Below, one piece after another: positions 1 through 7,045 of a DNA stretch of 64,000 bases (within the stretch, counting starts at the first letter, position 1; each line of letters starts with the position of its first letter). The stretch lies in contig NZ_CABVPX010000041.1 in NCBI RefSeq assembly GCF_902499125.1, positions 1 through 64,000 on the forward strand, in the 5' to 3' direction. The DNA comes from Burkholderia arboris. Lineage in GTDB: Bacteria > Pseudomonadota > Gammaproteobacteria > Burkholderiales > Burkholderiaceae. Made by a program: the position numbers and the translations under genes. The notes under the pieces are model-generated. The model was not told the origin of the DNA. It saw only the letters and a list, made by a program, of their open reading frames with translations, and made no database searches.

Positions 1-2340
1 GGCGGCGCGAATCCGCTGGCGCCGGTGCAAGGCGTGGTGAATCAGGTTACGGGTGCGCTCGGTGGCGGCAACCCGGCTGGAGCACTGACCGGCGCGCTGA
101 ATACGGCGACTGGCACGCTGAGTAACGCGCTCGGCACGGCGACGGGTGCGCTGGGTGGTATCGGTGGTGGTTCGAACCCGTTGGCGCCGGTGCAGGGTGT
201 GGTGAATCAAGTCACGGGTGCGCTGGGTGGTATCGGTGGCGGCACGAATCCGCTGGCGCCTGTACAAGGCGTCGTGAATCAGGTCACGGGCGCGCTCGGT
301 GGCGGTAATCCGGCTGGTGCACTGACGGGCGCGCTAGGCACGGTGACGGGCGCACTGGGTGGTATCGGTGGCGGCGCGAATCCGCTGGCGCCGGTGCAAG
401 GCGTGGTGAATCAGGTCACGGGTGCGCTCGGTGGCGGCAACCCGGCCGGTGCGTTGACCGGCGCACTCGGCAGTGTGACGGGCGCACTGGGTGGCATCGG
501 TGGCGGCTCGAACCCGCTCGCGCCGGTCCAGGGCGTCGTGAACGGGCTTATTGGCTCCATCGGCGGCGGCGATCCGGCCGGCGCACTGACCGGTGTCGTC
601 GGCACGGTGACGGGCGCGCTGGGCAACCTCGGCAGCGGCTCGAACCCGCTCGCGCCGGTTCAAGGCGTGGTGAACGGTGTCGCGGGCGCACTTGGCAGCG
701 GCAACCCGGCAGGCGCACTGACGGGGGCTCTCGGCACGGTAACGGGGGCACTGGGTGGTATCGGCGGTGGCGCGAACCCGCTGGCGCCGGTTCAGGGCGT
801 AGTGAATCAGGTGACGGGTGCACTTGGCAGCGGCAACCCGGCAGGCGCACTGACGGGGGCACTCGGCACGGTAACGGGCGCACTGGGTGGCATCGGCGGG
901 GGCTCGAACCCGTTGGCGCCGGTCCAGGGCGTCGTGAACCAGGTCACGGGCGCGCTCGGCGGCGGCAACCCGGCCGGCGCACTGACCGGTGCACTCGGTA
1001 CGGTGACGGGGGCATTGGGCGGTCTCGGCGGCGGCAACCCGGCCGGCGCACTGACCGGCGCACTCGGTACGGTGACGGGTGCGCTGGGCGGCCTCGGCGG
1101 CGGCGCGAACCCGATCACGCCGATCCAGAACGTCGTGAACCAGGTCACGGGCACGCTCGGCAGCGGTAACCCGGCCGGCGCCCTGAGCAACGCGGTCAAC
1201 ACGATCACGGGCGCACTCGGCAACGTCGGCGGTGCAGGGAGCCCGCTCGCGCCGGTGCAAGGCGTCGTCACGCAGCTCGCCGGCACGCTCGGCAACGGCG
1301 ATCCTGCCGGTGCGCTGACGAACGCGCTGAACTCCGTGACGGGCGCGCTCGGCGGGGCGAACCCGCTGGCGCCGGTGCAGGGCGTCGTGAACCAGGTCGT
1401 CGGCACGCTGTCGGGTGCAGGCGGCGGCAGCCCGATCACGCCGATCACGAACCTCGTCAACGGTCTGCAGAACGCGCTGCCGGGCGGCAATCCGGCCGGC
1501 GCGCTGACCGGCGCACTCGGTTCGGTGACGGGGGCGCTCGGCAACCTCGGCGGCTCGAACCCGCTGGCGCCGGTGCAAGGCGTCGTGAACCAGGTCGTCG
1601 GCGCGCTCGGCGGCAGCAACCCGGCCGGCACGCTGAGCAATGCGGTCGGTACGGCCACGGGCGCACTCGGCAACGCGGTCGGCTCGGTTGCAGGCGCGCT
1701 CGGCGCACTGGGCGGCACGAGCCCGCTGGCGCCGGTGCAGGGTGTCGTGAACCAGGTCGTCGGTACGCTCGGCAGCGGCAATCCGGCCGGTGCACTGACG
1801 GGCGCGCTGAACTCGGTGACGGGCGCCCTCGGCAATCTCGGCGGCTCCAACCCGCTGGCGCCGGTGCAGGGCGTCGTGAACCAGGTGGTCGGCACGTTGT
1901 CGGGCGCGGCGGGCAACAGCCCGATCGCACCGATCACGAACCTCGTGAATGGCCTGACGGGCGGCGGCAATCCGGCCGGCGCACTGACCGGCGCACTCGG
2001 TTCGGTGACGGGCGCACTCGGGAACGGGCCGGCGGCACTCGGCCAGGCGGCCGGCGCGCTGTCGGGCGCGGCCGGTTCGACGGCAGCGGCAGGCGGCAGC
2101 CTGCTCGGCGCGGGCGCGAACGCGGCCGGCGGCACGGCGGGCGCGGTCGGCTCGCTGCTGACGACGGGCGCCAACTCGACGGCGACGGTCGTCAATGCGG
2201 TCGGCACGTCGGTAGGGACGGCGCTCGGTTCCGCGCCGAGCCTGTCGGTGACGCCGCATTCGGGCAACAGCTCGCCGAACAACCCGCTCGCACCGGTGAC
2301 GACGCTGCTTCAGTCGCTGACGGGCGCACTGCCGAAGTAA
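1..2340 (+). CDS. Gly/Ala/Leu-rich tandem-repeat protein, 5' end outside window
   Basis: The reading frame is open from base 1 and ends with TAA, so at least 779 residues are encoded and the start and any signal peptide lie upstream. The protein is built of about 44-residue units containing NPLAPVQGVVNQVTGAL, then a GGGNPAGALTGAL segment, then a GTVTGALGGIGGG spacer. Units degenerate toward the C-terminus, and the last 100 residues become an Ala/Gly-rich stretch ending in a final NPLAPVTTLLQSLTGALPK-type motif. There are no cysteines and few charged or aromatic residues. Burkholderia proteins of this composition are often labelled collagen-like, but this one lacks a strict Gly-X-Y register, so a collagen helix is not supported. 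A surface or exported structural role is inference only; the function is unknown. Confidence 0.85.
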   Translation, partial: GGANPLAPVQGVVNQVTGALGGGNPAGALTGALNTATGTLSNALGTATGALGGIGGGSNPLAPVQGVVNQVTGALGGIGGGTNPLAPVQGVVNQVTGALGGGNPAGALTGALGTVTGALGGIGGGANPLAPVQGVVNQVTGALGGGNPAGALTGALGSVTGALGGIGGGSNPLAPVQGVVNGLIGSIGGGDPAGALTGVVGTVTGALGNLGSGSNPLAPVQGVVNGVAGALGSGNPAGALTGALGTVTGALGGIGGGANPLAPVQGVVNQVTGALGSGNPAGALTGALGTVTGALGGIGGGSNPLAPVQGVVNQVTGALGGGNPAGALTGALGTVTGALGGLGGGNPAGALTGALGTVTGALGGLGGGANPITPIQNVVNQVTGTLGSGNPAGALSNAVNTITGALGNVGGAGSPLAPVQGVVTQLAGTLGNGDPAGALTNALNSVTGALGGANPLAPVQGVVNQVVGTLSGAGGGSPITPITNLVNGLQNALPGGNPAGALTGALGSVTGALGNLGGSNPLAPVQGVVNQVVGALGGSNPAGTLSNAVGTATGALGNAVGSVAGALGALGGTSPLAPVQGVVNQVVGTLGSGNPAGALTGALNSVTGALGNLGGSNPLAPVQGVVNQVVGTLSGAAGNSPIAPITNLVNGLTGGGNPAGALTGALGSVTGALGNGPAALGQAAGALSGAAGSTAAAGGSLLGAGANAAGGTAGAVGSLLTTGANSTATVVNAVGTSVGTALGSAPSLSVTPHSGNSSPNNPLAPVTTLLQSLTGALPK
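97..1020 (+). repeat. 132-bp in-frame tandem repeat inside the repeat protein
   Basis: Equivalent GGIGGG-type spacer codons recur at 229, 361, 493, 757 and 889, i.e. at exact multiples of 132 bp. After about 1020 the units become shorter and less regular, with an extra partial duplication at 1021-1110. The repeats differ mainly at synonymous positions, so they are old enough to have diverged but are kept in frame. Confidence 0.8.
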
Positions 2341-2406
2341 CCGGCGGGAACGCACGGCGGCGCCGCATCGGCCGCCGTGCGAGAGGGTCGTGCAACACGG
2401 GTCGCG

Positions 2407-2447
2407 CAACGCGGCATGACATCGCTGTCATGCCGCGTTGTCTTTTT
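2407..2447 (+). terminator. intrinsic terminator after the repeat protein
   Basis: A perfect 15-bp stem (2407-2421 pairing with 2426-2440) has a 4-nt TCGC loop and is followed by TCTTTTTC. It lies 67 bp after the stop codon of the repeat gene. The rest of 2341-2640 holds only this hairpin and the ECF-type promoter described separately. Confidence 0.85.
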
Positions 2448-2507
2448 CGGGCTTCAGGCTTTCTTTCGTCCCATGAATGACCGCTGCCGATCGCCGCGGC
2501 GCAGCAT

Positions 2508-2535
2508 GGAATAACCGGTCCCCGCCGTCCGTTTA
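2508..2535 (+). promoter_or_regulatory. candidate ECF-sigma promoter (GGAATAA-15-CGTTTA)
   Basis: GGAATAA at 2508-2514 and CGTTTA at 2530-2535 are separated by 15 nt. This resembles the GGAAT / CGTnTA pattern of many ECF promoters. It lies about 105 bp before the first gene of the sigma-factor module, so autoregulation by the encoded ECF sigma factor is plausible. This is pattern recognition only. Confidence 0.4.
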
Positions 2536-2640
2536 CATACCGAGTTCCGGCTCGGCCGGCCGGCGGGATAATGGCCGCAACGCAGCCGATCGCACCGTCC
2601 GGCCCCGCCGTGCCGTAACACCACGCCAAGGAGAACGGGA

Positions 2641-3000
2641 ATGAAACGGATGCTATTCGCCGTCGCACTGACGGCGGCGATCGTGCGGCCGGCGGCCGCG
2701 GAACCGCCCCAGGCCGCCGACGGGAAACTGGTCGACGAAGCGCACATGACGCTGTACGTATTCGATCGCGACGCGCCCGGCAAGAGCGCGTGCGACAGCG
2801 CGTGCACGGCCAACTGGCCGCCTGCGCTCGCCGATGCATACGACAAGGCGGCGGGTGCGCTGAGCCTCGTCGCGCGCGACGATGGCAAGAAGCAATGGGC
2901 GTATCGCGGGCGTCCGCTGTATCGCTGGAAGATGGACCGCAAGGCCGGCGACGCGGGCGGCGACGGGATCGGCGGCATGTGGCACGTCGCGCGTCCGTGA
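2641..3000 (+). CDS. secreted COG4315-family (lipoprotein repeat) protein
   Basis: The protein has 119 residues. It starts with a short Lys/Arg-led hydrophobic signal (MKRMLFAVALTAAIV) ending near Ala-Ala-Ala-Glu, and no lipobox Cys is seen. The mature part has the family's hallmark LYVFDRD segment (Y-x-[FWY]-x-x-D type), a CDSACTANWPP stretch with two cysteines, and a second half with YRGRPLYRW and GIGGMWHV. Members are periplasmic or outer-membrane proteins of unknown biochemical role, often found near ECF sigma factors or redox proteins. The ATG is preceded by AGGAGAACGGGA. The gene is 27 bp ahead of the ECF sigma gene and is probably its first operon partner. Confidence 0.85.
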   Translation: MKRMLFAVALTAAIVRPAAAEPPQAADGKLVDEAHMTLYVFDRDAPGKSACDSACTANWPPALADAYDKAAGALSLVARDDGKKQWAYRGRPLYRWKMDRKAGDAGGDGIGGMWHVARP

Positions 3001-3027
3001 TCGCGCGGCGATGCGCGAGGCATCCCG

Positions 3028-3543
3028 ATGAGCTACGAATCGGATCTGCTGGTGTGGCTGCCGCATCTCACGCGCTATGCGCGTGCGCTGACGGGCGAGC
3101 GCGCCTGGGCGGACGATCTCGTGCAGGACACGCTCGAGCGTGCGCTGAACCGGCCGCCGCGCGACGCCGGCAACCTGCGTGCCTGGCTGCTGACGCTGCT
3201 GCGGCACCGCTTCATCGACCAGTTGCGGGCACGGCACGAGATCGCGGTCGACGACGCGACGGCGCCGTGGCAGACGATGGCCGCGCCGGCCGGCGAGATC
3301 GGCGGGCTGGTGCTGCGCGACGTGCAGCGCGCGCTGTACCGGCTGCCGGTCGAACAGCGCGAGGTGCTGTTGCTCGTTGCGCTTGAAGAGTTGAGCTATC
3401 GCGATGCCGCGCAGGTGCTCGGCGTGCCGGTGGGCACGGTGATGTCGCGGCTCGCGCGCGCGCGGGCCCAGATGCGTGCACTGCTGTCGGACGAGCCGTC
3501 GGCGCACGGCACGGCCGCGTTACGAGTGATCGGGAAGCCATGA
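3028..3543 (+). CDS. ECF-type RNA polymerase sigma factor
   Basis: The protein has 171 residues, the normal size for an ECF sigma factor, with only regions 2 and 4. Region 2 covers about residues 8-75, with the core-binding helix LTGERAWADDLVQDTLERAL and the -10 recognition part AWLLTLLRHRFIDQLR. Region 4 covers about 105-160, with VEQREVLLLVALEELSYRD and the helix-turn-helix VLGVPVGTVMSRLARAR. The gene's TGA overlaps the ATG of the next gene (ATGATGG), so sigma and anti-sigma factor are translationally coupled. Its target regulon probably includes this operon; the inducing signal is not visible from sequence. Confidence 0.93.
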   Translation: MSYESDLLVWLPHLTRYARALTGERAWADDLVQDTLERALNRPPRDAGNLRAWLLTLLRHRFIDQLRARHEIAVDDATAPWQTMAAPAGEIGGLVLRDVQRALYRLPVEQREVLLLVALEELSYRDAAQVLGVPVGTVMSRLARARAQMRALLSDEPSAHGTAALRVIGKP

Positions 3544-4322
3544 TGGACGATTCGCACCAAGCTTCGAACCCGCGGGACGACGATGCGTCGGCTCAGCTGC
3601 TGTCCGCGTTGCTGGACGGCGAGCTGTCCGGGCGCGAGCAGCGCGAGATGCTCGAGCGCCTGCAGTCCGATCCGGAGGAGGCCGAACGATTCGCGCATTA
3701 CCGCGCGCAGCGCGACGCGCTGAAAGCGCTGTTCCCGCTGCCGGGCGCGGCGCCCGCGTTGTTCGTGCAGCGTCGCGCGCCGCGCTGGCGCGCGTTCGCC
3801 TATGCATGCTCGGGGCTGGCGGCCGGGCTGCTGATCGGTGTCGCGCTGCATGCGGGCTGGGAGGCGTTCGGCAGCGCCCCGGCGTTCGCCGCGCGCGCGG
3901 ATGTCGCGTATGCCCTGTACGCCGCCGATCGCGAGCATCCGGTCGAGGTCGGCGCGGGCGATCCCCGGCGTCTTGCCGCATGGCTGTCGGCGCGCGTGGG
4001 GCACCCGGTGCGCGCGCCTTCGCTTGAAGAATACGGTTATGCGCTGCTGGGCGGCCGGTTGCTCCCCGGCGAGCACGGGCCGGCTGCGCAGCTCATGTAC
4101 CAGCGCGCGGACGGCGAGCGCGTGACGTTGTACGTGACGGCGTACGACGCACGGCATCTCGCGCCGCAGGCAATGTCGGCCGATGGCCGCTACACGTATT
4201 TCTGGTCGGATCGCGGAATGGGCTACGCGTTGTCGGGCCGAGGCGATGAGCGGCGCCTGCGCGAGCTCGCGATCGAAGCATGCGGCGCGCTCGGCGGCTC
4301 GACCGACGCGTGGAAGGGCTGA
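3540..4322 (+). CDS. transmembrane anti-sigma factor (RsiW/COG5662 type)
   Basis: The protein has 260 residues. The cytoplasmic N-terminus (about 1-80) has the short helical anti-sigma domain LLSALLDGELSGREQREML but no HxxxCxxC zinc motif. One membrane helix lies at about 83-105 (AFAYACSGLAAGLLIGVAL). A periplasmic domain of about 150 residues follows, with the conserved pattern LAAWLSARVG...YGYALLGGRLLPGEHGPAAQLMY seen in this anti-sigma family. It should hold the preceding ECF factor inactive at the membrane until a periplasmic cue arrives. ATG overlaps the sigma stop codon. A second Met directly follows and could also serve as start. Confidence 0.9.
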   Translation: MMDDSHQASNPRDDDASAQLLSALLDGELSGREQREMLERLQSDPEEAERFAHYRAQRDALKALFPLPGAAPALFVQRRAPRWRAFAYACSGLAAGLLIGVALHAGWEAFGSAPAFAARADVAYALYAADREHPVEVGAGDPRRLAAWLSARVGHPVRAPSLEEYGYALLGGRLLPGEHGPAAQLMYQRADGERVTLYVTAYDARHLAPQAMSADGRYTYFWSDRGMGYALSGRGDERRLRELAIEACGALGGSTDAWKG

Positions 4323-4348
4323 CGCGCGACGCCGGCAGGGAGCAGGCG

Positions 4349-4762
4349 ATGAAGATGACGAAGGGGCTCGTGCTGGCGGCACTCGCGGCGAGTGCGACCC
4401 TCGCGCGGGCGGACGGCGATGCGCCGGTGCGCGTGCCGGTCGGCGCCGACGGCGTGCAGCGGGTGGCGATCGTCGGCGGCAGCTATTTCTTCCGCCCGAA
4501 CCACGTGATCGTGCGCGCGCACGTGCCGGTCGAGCTGACCGTGTCGTCCGAGCCCGGCGTGGTGCCGCACAGCTTCGAGATCGATGCGCCGCAGGCCGGT
4601 ATTGCGGTGCACACCGAACTCGGCACGACGCCGAAGACGTTTCGTTTCACGCCGGCGCAGCCGGGCCGGTTCGCCTACTATTGCACGCATCGGCTGCTGT
4701 TTTTCAGGAGCCATCGCGAGCGCGGGATGGAAGGCGTGCTCGATGTCGAGGCGGCGCCGTGA
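4349..4762 (+). CDS. periplasmic cupredoxin-like protein
   Basis: The protein has 137 residues. Met at 4349 is chosen because it begins a signal peptide (MKMTKGLVLAALAASATLARA) and follows GGGAGCAGGCG; the longer upstream frame is arginine-rich out-of-frame-like sequence. The mature domain has cupredoxin landmarks: VVPHSFEID (N-terminal His ligand) and a C-terminal YYCTH...SHRERGMEGVL segment supplying Cys, His and Met. The spacing around the Cys-His pair is longer than in plastocyanin-like proteins, so copper binding is likely but not certain. It sits in the ECF operon, which hints at copper or redox stress in the periplasm. Confidence 0.85.
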   Translation: MKMTKGLVLAALAASATLARADGDAPVRVPVGADGVQRVAIVGGSYFFRPNHVIVRAHVPVELTVSSEPGVVPHSFEIDAPQAGIAVHTELGTTPKTFRFTPAQPGRFAYYCTHRLLFFRSHRERGMEGVLDVEAAP

Positions 4763-5391
4763 TCGCCGCGTTGCTGGCCGCGAGCCTGATAGGAGCGAGC
4801 ATGACAGCCGACCCCGTGACCGTCGCCCAGGCGCATTTCGACCATGTCCACTCGTACCGCGCGACGATCCGCTCGTCGGCGCGCGGCGGCGAGCACACCG
4901 AAATCCGCTACGCCTACCTGAAACCGGGCTTCGTCCGGATGGATTTCGTGTCGCCGCATCACGGTGCCGTGCTGGCATACGATCCCGGCGACGGCAGGGT
5001 GCGGCTGCGCCCGTTCGGCGTGCACGCGCCGCCCGCGCTGACGCTGTCGCCGTCCAATCCGCTCGTGCGCGACCGCAGCGGCCACCGGGTCGACCGGTCG
5101 GACGTCGGCGAACTGCTGCGCAACGTTCATGCGCTGCAGCAGGGCGGCGCGACGGTGACCGAAGGCGAGGAGGCCGTCGGCGGCCGGAACGCGCTGCGCG
5201 TATCGGTCACCGGCGCGCCTGCGCACGTGGTCGATGGCGTGCATCGCTACCGGCTGTGGCTGGACGCCGAGGACGGCTTTCCGCTGAAGGTCGTCAGCTT
5301 CGCCGACGATGACGACGTACCGCTCGAAACCGTGACGCTCGACGACGTGGAGATCGACGTCGCATTTCCCGAGCGTTTCTTCGCGCCCTGA
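4759..5391 (+). CDS. LolA-like / DUF1571-type periplasmic protein
   Basis: The protein is up to 210 residues. GTG at 4759 overlaps the TGA of the cupredoxin gene and gives a hydrophobic, weakly charged leader. ATG at 4801 has a better Shine-Dalgarno (AGGAG, 5-nt spacing) but would remove that leader; the true start is unsettled. The body has the outer-membrane-lipoprotein-sorting-like pattern: TEIRYAYLKPGFVRMDFV, a Tyr-Asp-Pro turn, YRLWLDAEDGFPLKVVSF and a C-terminal VTLDDVEIDVAFPERFF. Such proteins form half-barrels that bind lipids or hydrophobic groups. The role in the ECF module is inferred to be envelope maintenance. Confidence 0.75.
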   Translation: MIAALLAASLIGASMTADPVTVAQAHFDHVHSYRATIRSSARGGEHTEIRYAYLKPGFVRMDFVSPHHGAVLAYDPGDGRVRLRPFGVHAPPALTLSPSNPLVRDRSGHRVDRSDVGELLRNVHALQQGGATVTEGEEAVGGRNALRVSVTGAPAHVVDGVHRYRLWLDAEDGFPLKVVSFADDDDVPLETVTLDDVEIDVAFPERFFAP

Positions 5392-5435
5392 CCGACACGC
5401 GGGTCTGTTCTCCTGACGTACTTGCCGGAGGCTGC

Positions 5436-5951
5436 ATGGCGGAATACCGGTTCTCGACGACCTGGCACGTGGACGCCCCGCTCGCGGCGGTCTGGGACGC
5501 GATCTACCAGGTCGACCGCTGGCCCGACTGGTGGAAGGGGGCCGTGCGCACCGTCGAGCTCGAGCAGGGCGATGCGCGCGGCGTCGATGCGCTGCACCGG
5601 TATACGTGGAAGGGCGCCCTGCCGTACCGGCTGACCTTCGACATGCGCGTGCGGCGCGTCGAGCGGCCGCATGCACTCGAAGGCCGCGCGAGCGGTGCGA
5701 TCGAAGGCGACGGACGCTGGTCGTTCGCTGCCGACGGCCCGCGCACGGTCGTGCGCTACGACTGGCACATCCGCACGCACGTGCGCTGGATGAACTGGCT
5801 CGAGCCGCTCGCGCGGCCGCTGTTCCGGTGGAATCACGACGTCGTGATGCGCGAAGGCGCGAAGGGGCTTGCGCGGCGGCTGGGCGCGACCGTCGAGACG
5901 GATGGGCGGACCTTCCGGCCGCTGTCGGACGCGGGCTGCGCCGACGCGTGA
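5436..5951 (+). CDS. SRPBCC (START/polyketide-cyclase fold) protein
   Basis: The protein has 171 residues with an early FSTTWHVDAPLAAVWDAI motif, WPDWWKG, and a C-terminal long helix (WLEPLARPLFRWNHDVVMREGAKGL), the usual lay-out of the SRPBCC helix-grip fold that binds a hydrophobic ligand. It starts at ATG 5436 behind GGAGG. It is 44 bp after the LolA-like gene and probably in the same operon. The ligand cannot be told from sequence. It converges on fbpC, whose stop lies 17 bp away; a weak GCGCGC hairpin spans the junction. Confidence 0.85.
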   Translation: MAEYRFSTTWHVDAPLAAVWDAIYQVDRWPDWWKGAVRTVELEQGDARGVDALHRYTWKGALPYRLTFDMRVRRVERPHALEGRASGAIEGDGRWSFAADGPRTVVRYDWHIRTHVRWMNWLEPLARPLFRWNHDVVMREGAKGLARRLGATVETDGRTFRPLSDAGCADA

Positions 5952-5967
5952 CGACGATGCGCGCCGC

Positions 5968-7017
5968 TCAGCGCGCGTACGCCATCACCGCACCGTCGAC
6001 GACGAGCGTGACGCGTTCGCCGACAGCCGGGCACCGGTGTCCCGGCACGCGGATGCGCACGAGCACGTCGCGATCGGCATCGAGGCGCGCGAGCACGTCG
6101 GCGTCCTGGCCTGCGAATTGCGCGGCTTCGACGCGCGCCGCATGACCGCGCGCGGCGTCGGCCTGGGTGACCGGCACGAGGCCGATCTGCTCGGGACGCA
6201 GCATCGCGTCGGCCGGCCCGTCGGGCAGTGGCGCGACGAGCGGTAACTCGCCGAGCGCACAGGCGATGCGCGCATCGCGCACGCGGCCCGCGAGCAGCAC
6301 GGCCTGCCCGACGAACGACGCGACGTCGCGCGTGACGGGCTGCCGGTACAGCGTCTGCGGCGCGGCCGTCTGCACGAGCCTGCCTTGCCACATCACCGCC
6401 ACTTCGTCGCCGAGCGTCATCGCCTCGGGCTGGTCGTGCGTGACGAGCACCGACGTTGCACCGGCCGCGGCGAGTGCGTCCGCCACCGCGCTGCGGGTTT
6501 CGTGCCGCAGCGACGTGTCGAGCGCGGAGAACGGTTCGTCGAGGATCACGAGCGACGGCTCGGGCGCCAGCGCCCGCGCGAGGGCGACGCGCTGCTGCTG
6601 GCCGCCGGACAGCTGCTGCGGCGCACGGCTCGCGTACGACGCGGGCAATCCGACCATCTCGAGCAGTTCGTCGACGCGGTGATGGCGCCGCCGCGCCGCG
6701 CGCGGCAGCCCGAACGCGATGTTGTCGGCCACCGACAGGTGCGGAAACAGCGCGCCTTCCTGCGGCACGTAGCCGATCCGGCGCTGTTCGGGCGGCAGGT
6801 GCACGTCGGGCGCGGCGACGCGACGTCCGTCGATCTCGACGGTGCCGCGCTCGGCGCGCTCGAAGCCGCACAGCACGCGCAGCAGCGTCGTCTTGCCGCT
6901 GCCGGACGGGCCGAGCAGCGCGAGGCGCGTGCCGCGCCGCACCGTGAGGTCGATGTCGTGCAGGACGGTATGCGATCCGAACGATTTGGACAGGCCGTGG
7001 ATGCGTAGTTCGCTCAT
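5968..7017 (-). CDS. fbpC: iron(III) ABC transporter ATP-binding protein
   Basis: The protein has 349 residues. The start was set at Met 7017 (MSELRIHGLSKSF); the longer open frame upstream overlaps the permease gene. The nucleotide-binding domain has Walker A GPSGSGKT at about 36-43, a Q-loop VPQEGALFPHL at 84-94, signature QLSGGQQQR near 135-143, and Walker B VILDEP near 157-162. A C-terminal TOBE-type regulatory domain follows (about 240-349), typical of the FbpC/PotA group. It powers ferric-iron import by FbpB. It is the last gene of the minus-strand iron operon, 28 bp after fbpB. Confidence 0.93.
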   Translation of the reverse strand: MSELRIHGLSKSFGSHTVLHDIDLTVRRGTRLALLGPSGSGKTTLLRVLCGFERAERGTVEIDGRRVAAPDVHLPPEQRRIGYVPQEGALFPHLSVADNIAFGLPRAARRRHHRVDELLEMVGLPASYASRAPQQLSGGQQQRVALARALAPEPSLVILDEPFSALDTSLRHETRSAVADALAAAGATSVLVTHDQPEAMTLGDEVAVMWQGRLVQTAAPQTLYRQPVTRDVASFVGQAVLLAGRVRDARIACALGELPLVAPLPDGPADAMLRPEQIGLVPVTQADAARGHAARVEAAQFAGQDADVLARLDADRDVLVRIRVPGHRCPAVGERVTLVVDGAVMAYAR

Positions 7018-7045
7018 GGGCGGTTCCGGAGAAAAAGAGCGGTGC

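Noticed and set aside
1..2340. Array of repeats resembling a CRISPR or satellite
   Set aside because: The period is 132 bp, the units diverge at synonymous sites and stay in one reading frame without unique spacers, so it is coding repeat DNA.
334..2409. Very long minus-strand open frame opposite the repeat protein
   Set aside because: It is Arg/Ala-rich shadow coding created by the GC-rich 132-bp repeat on the other strand; it has no motif and the plus-strand frame explains the periodicity.
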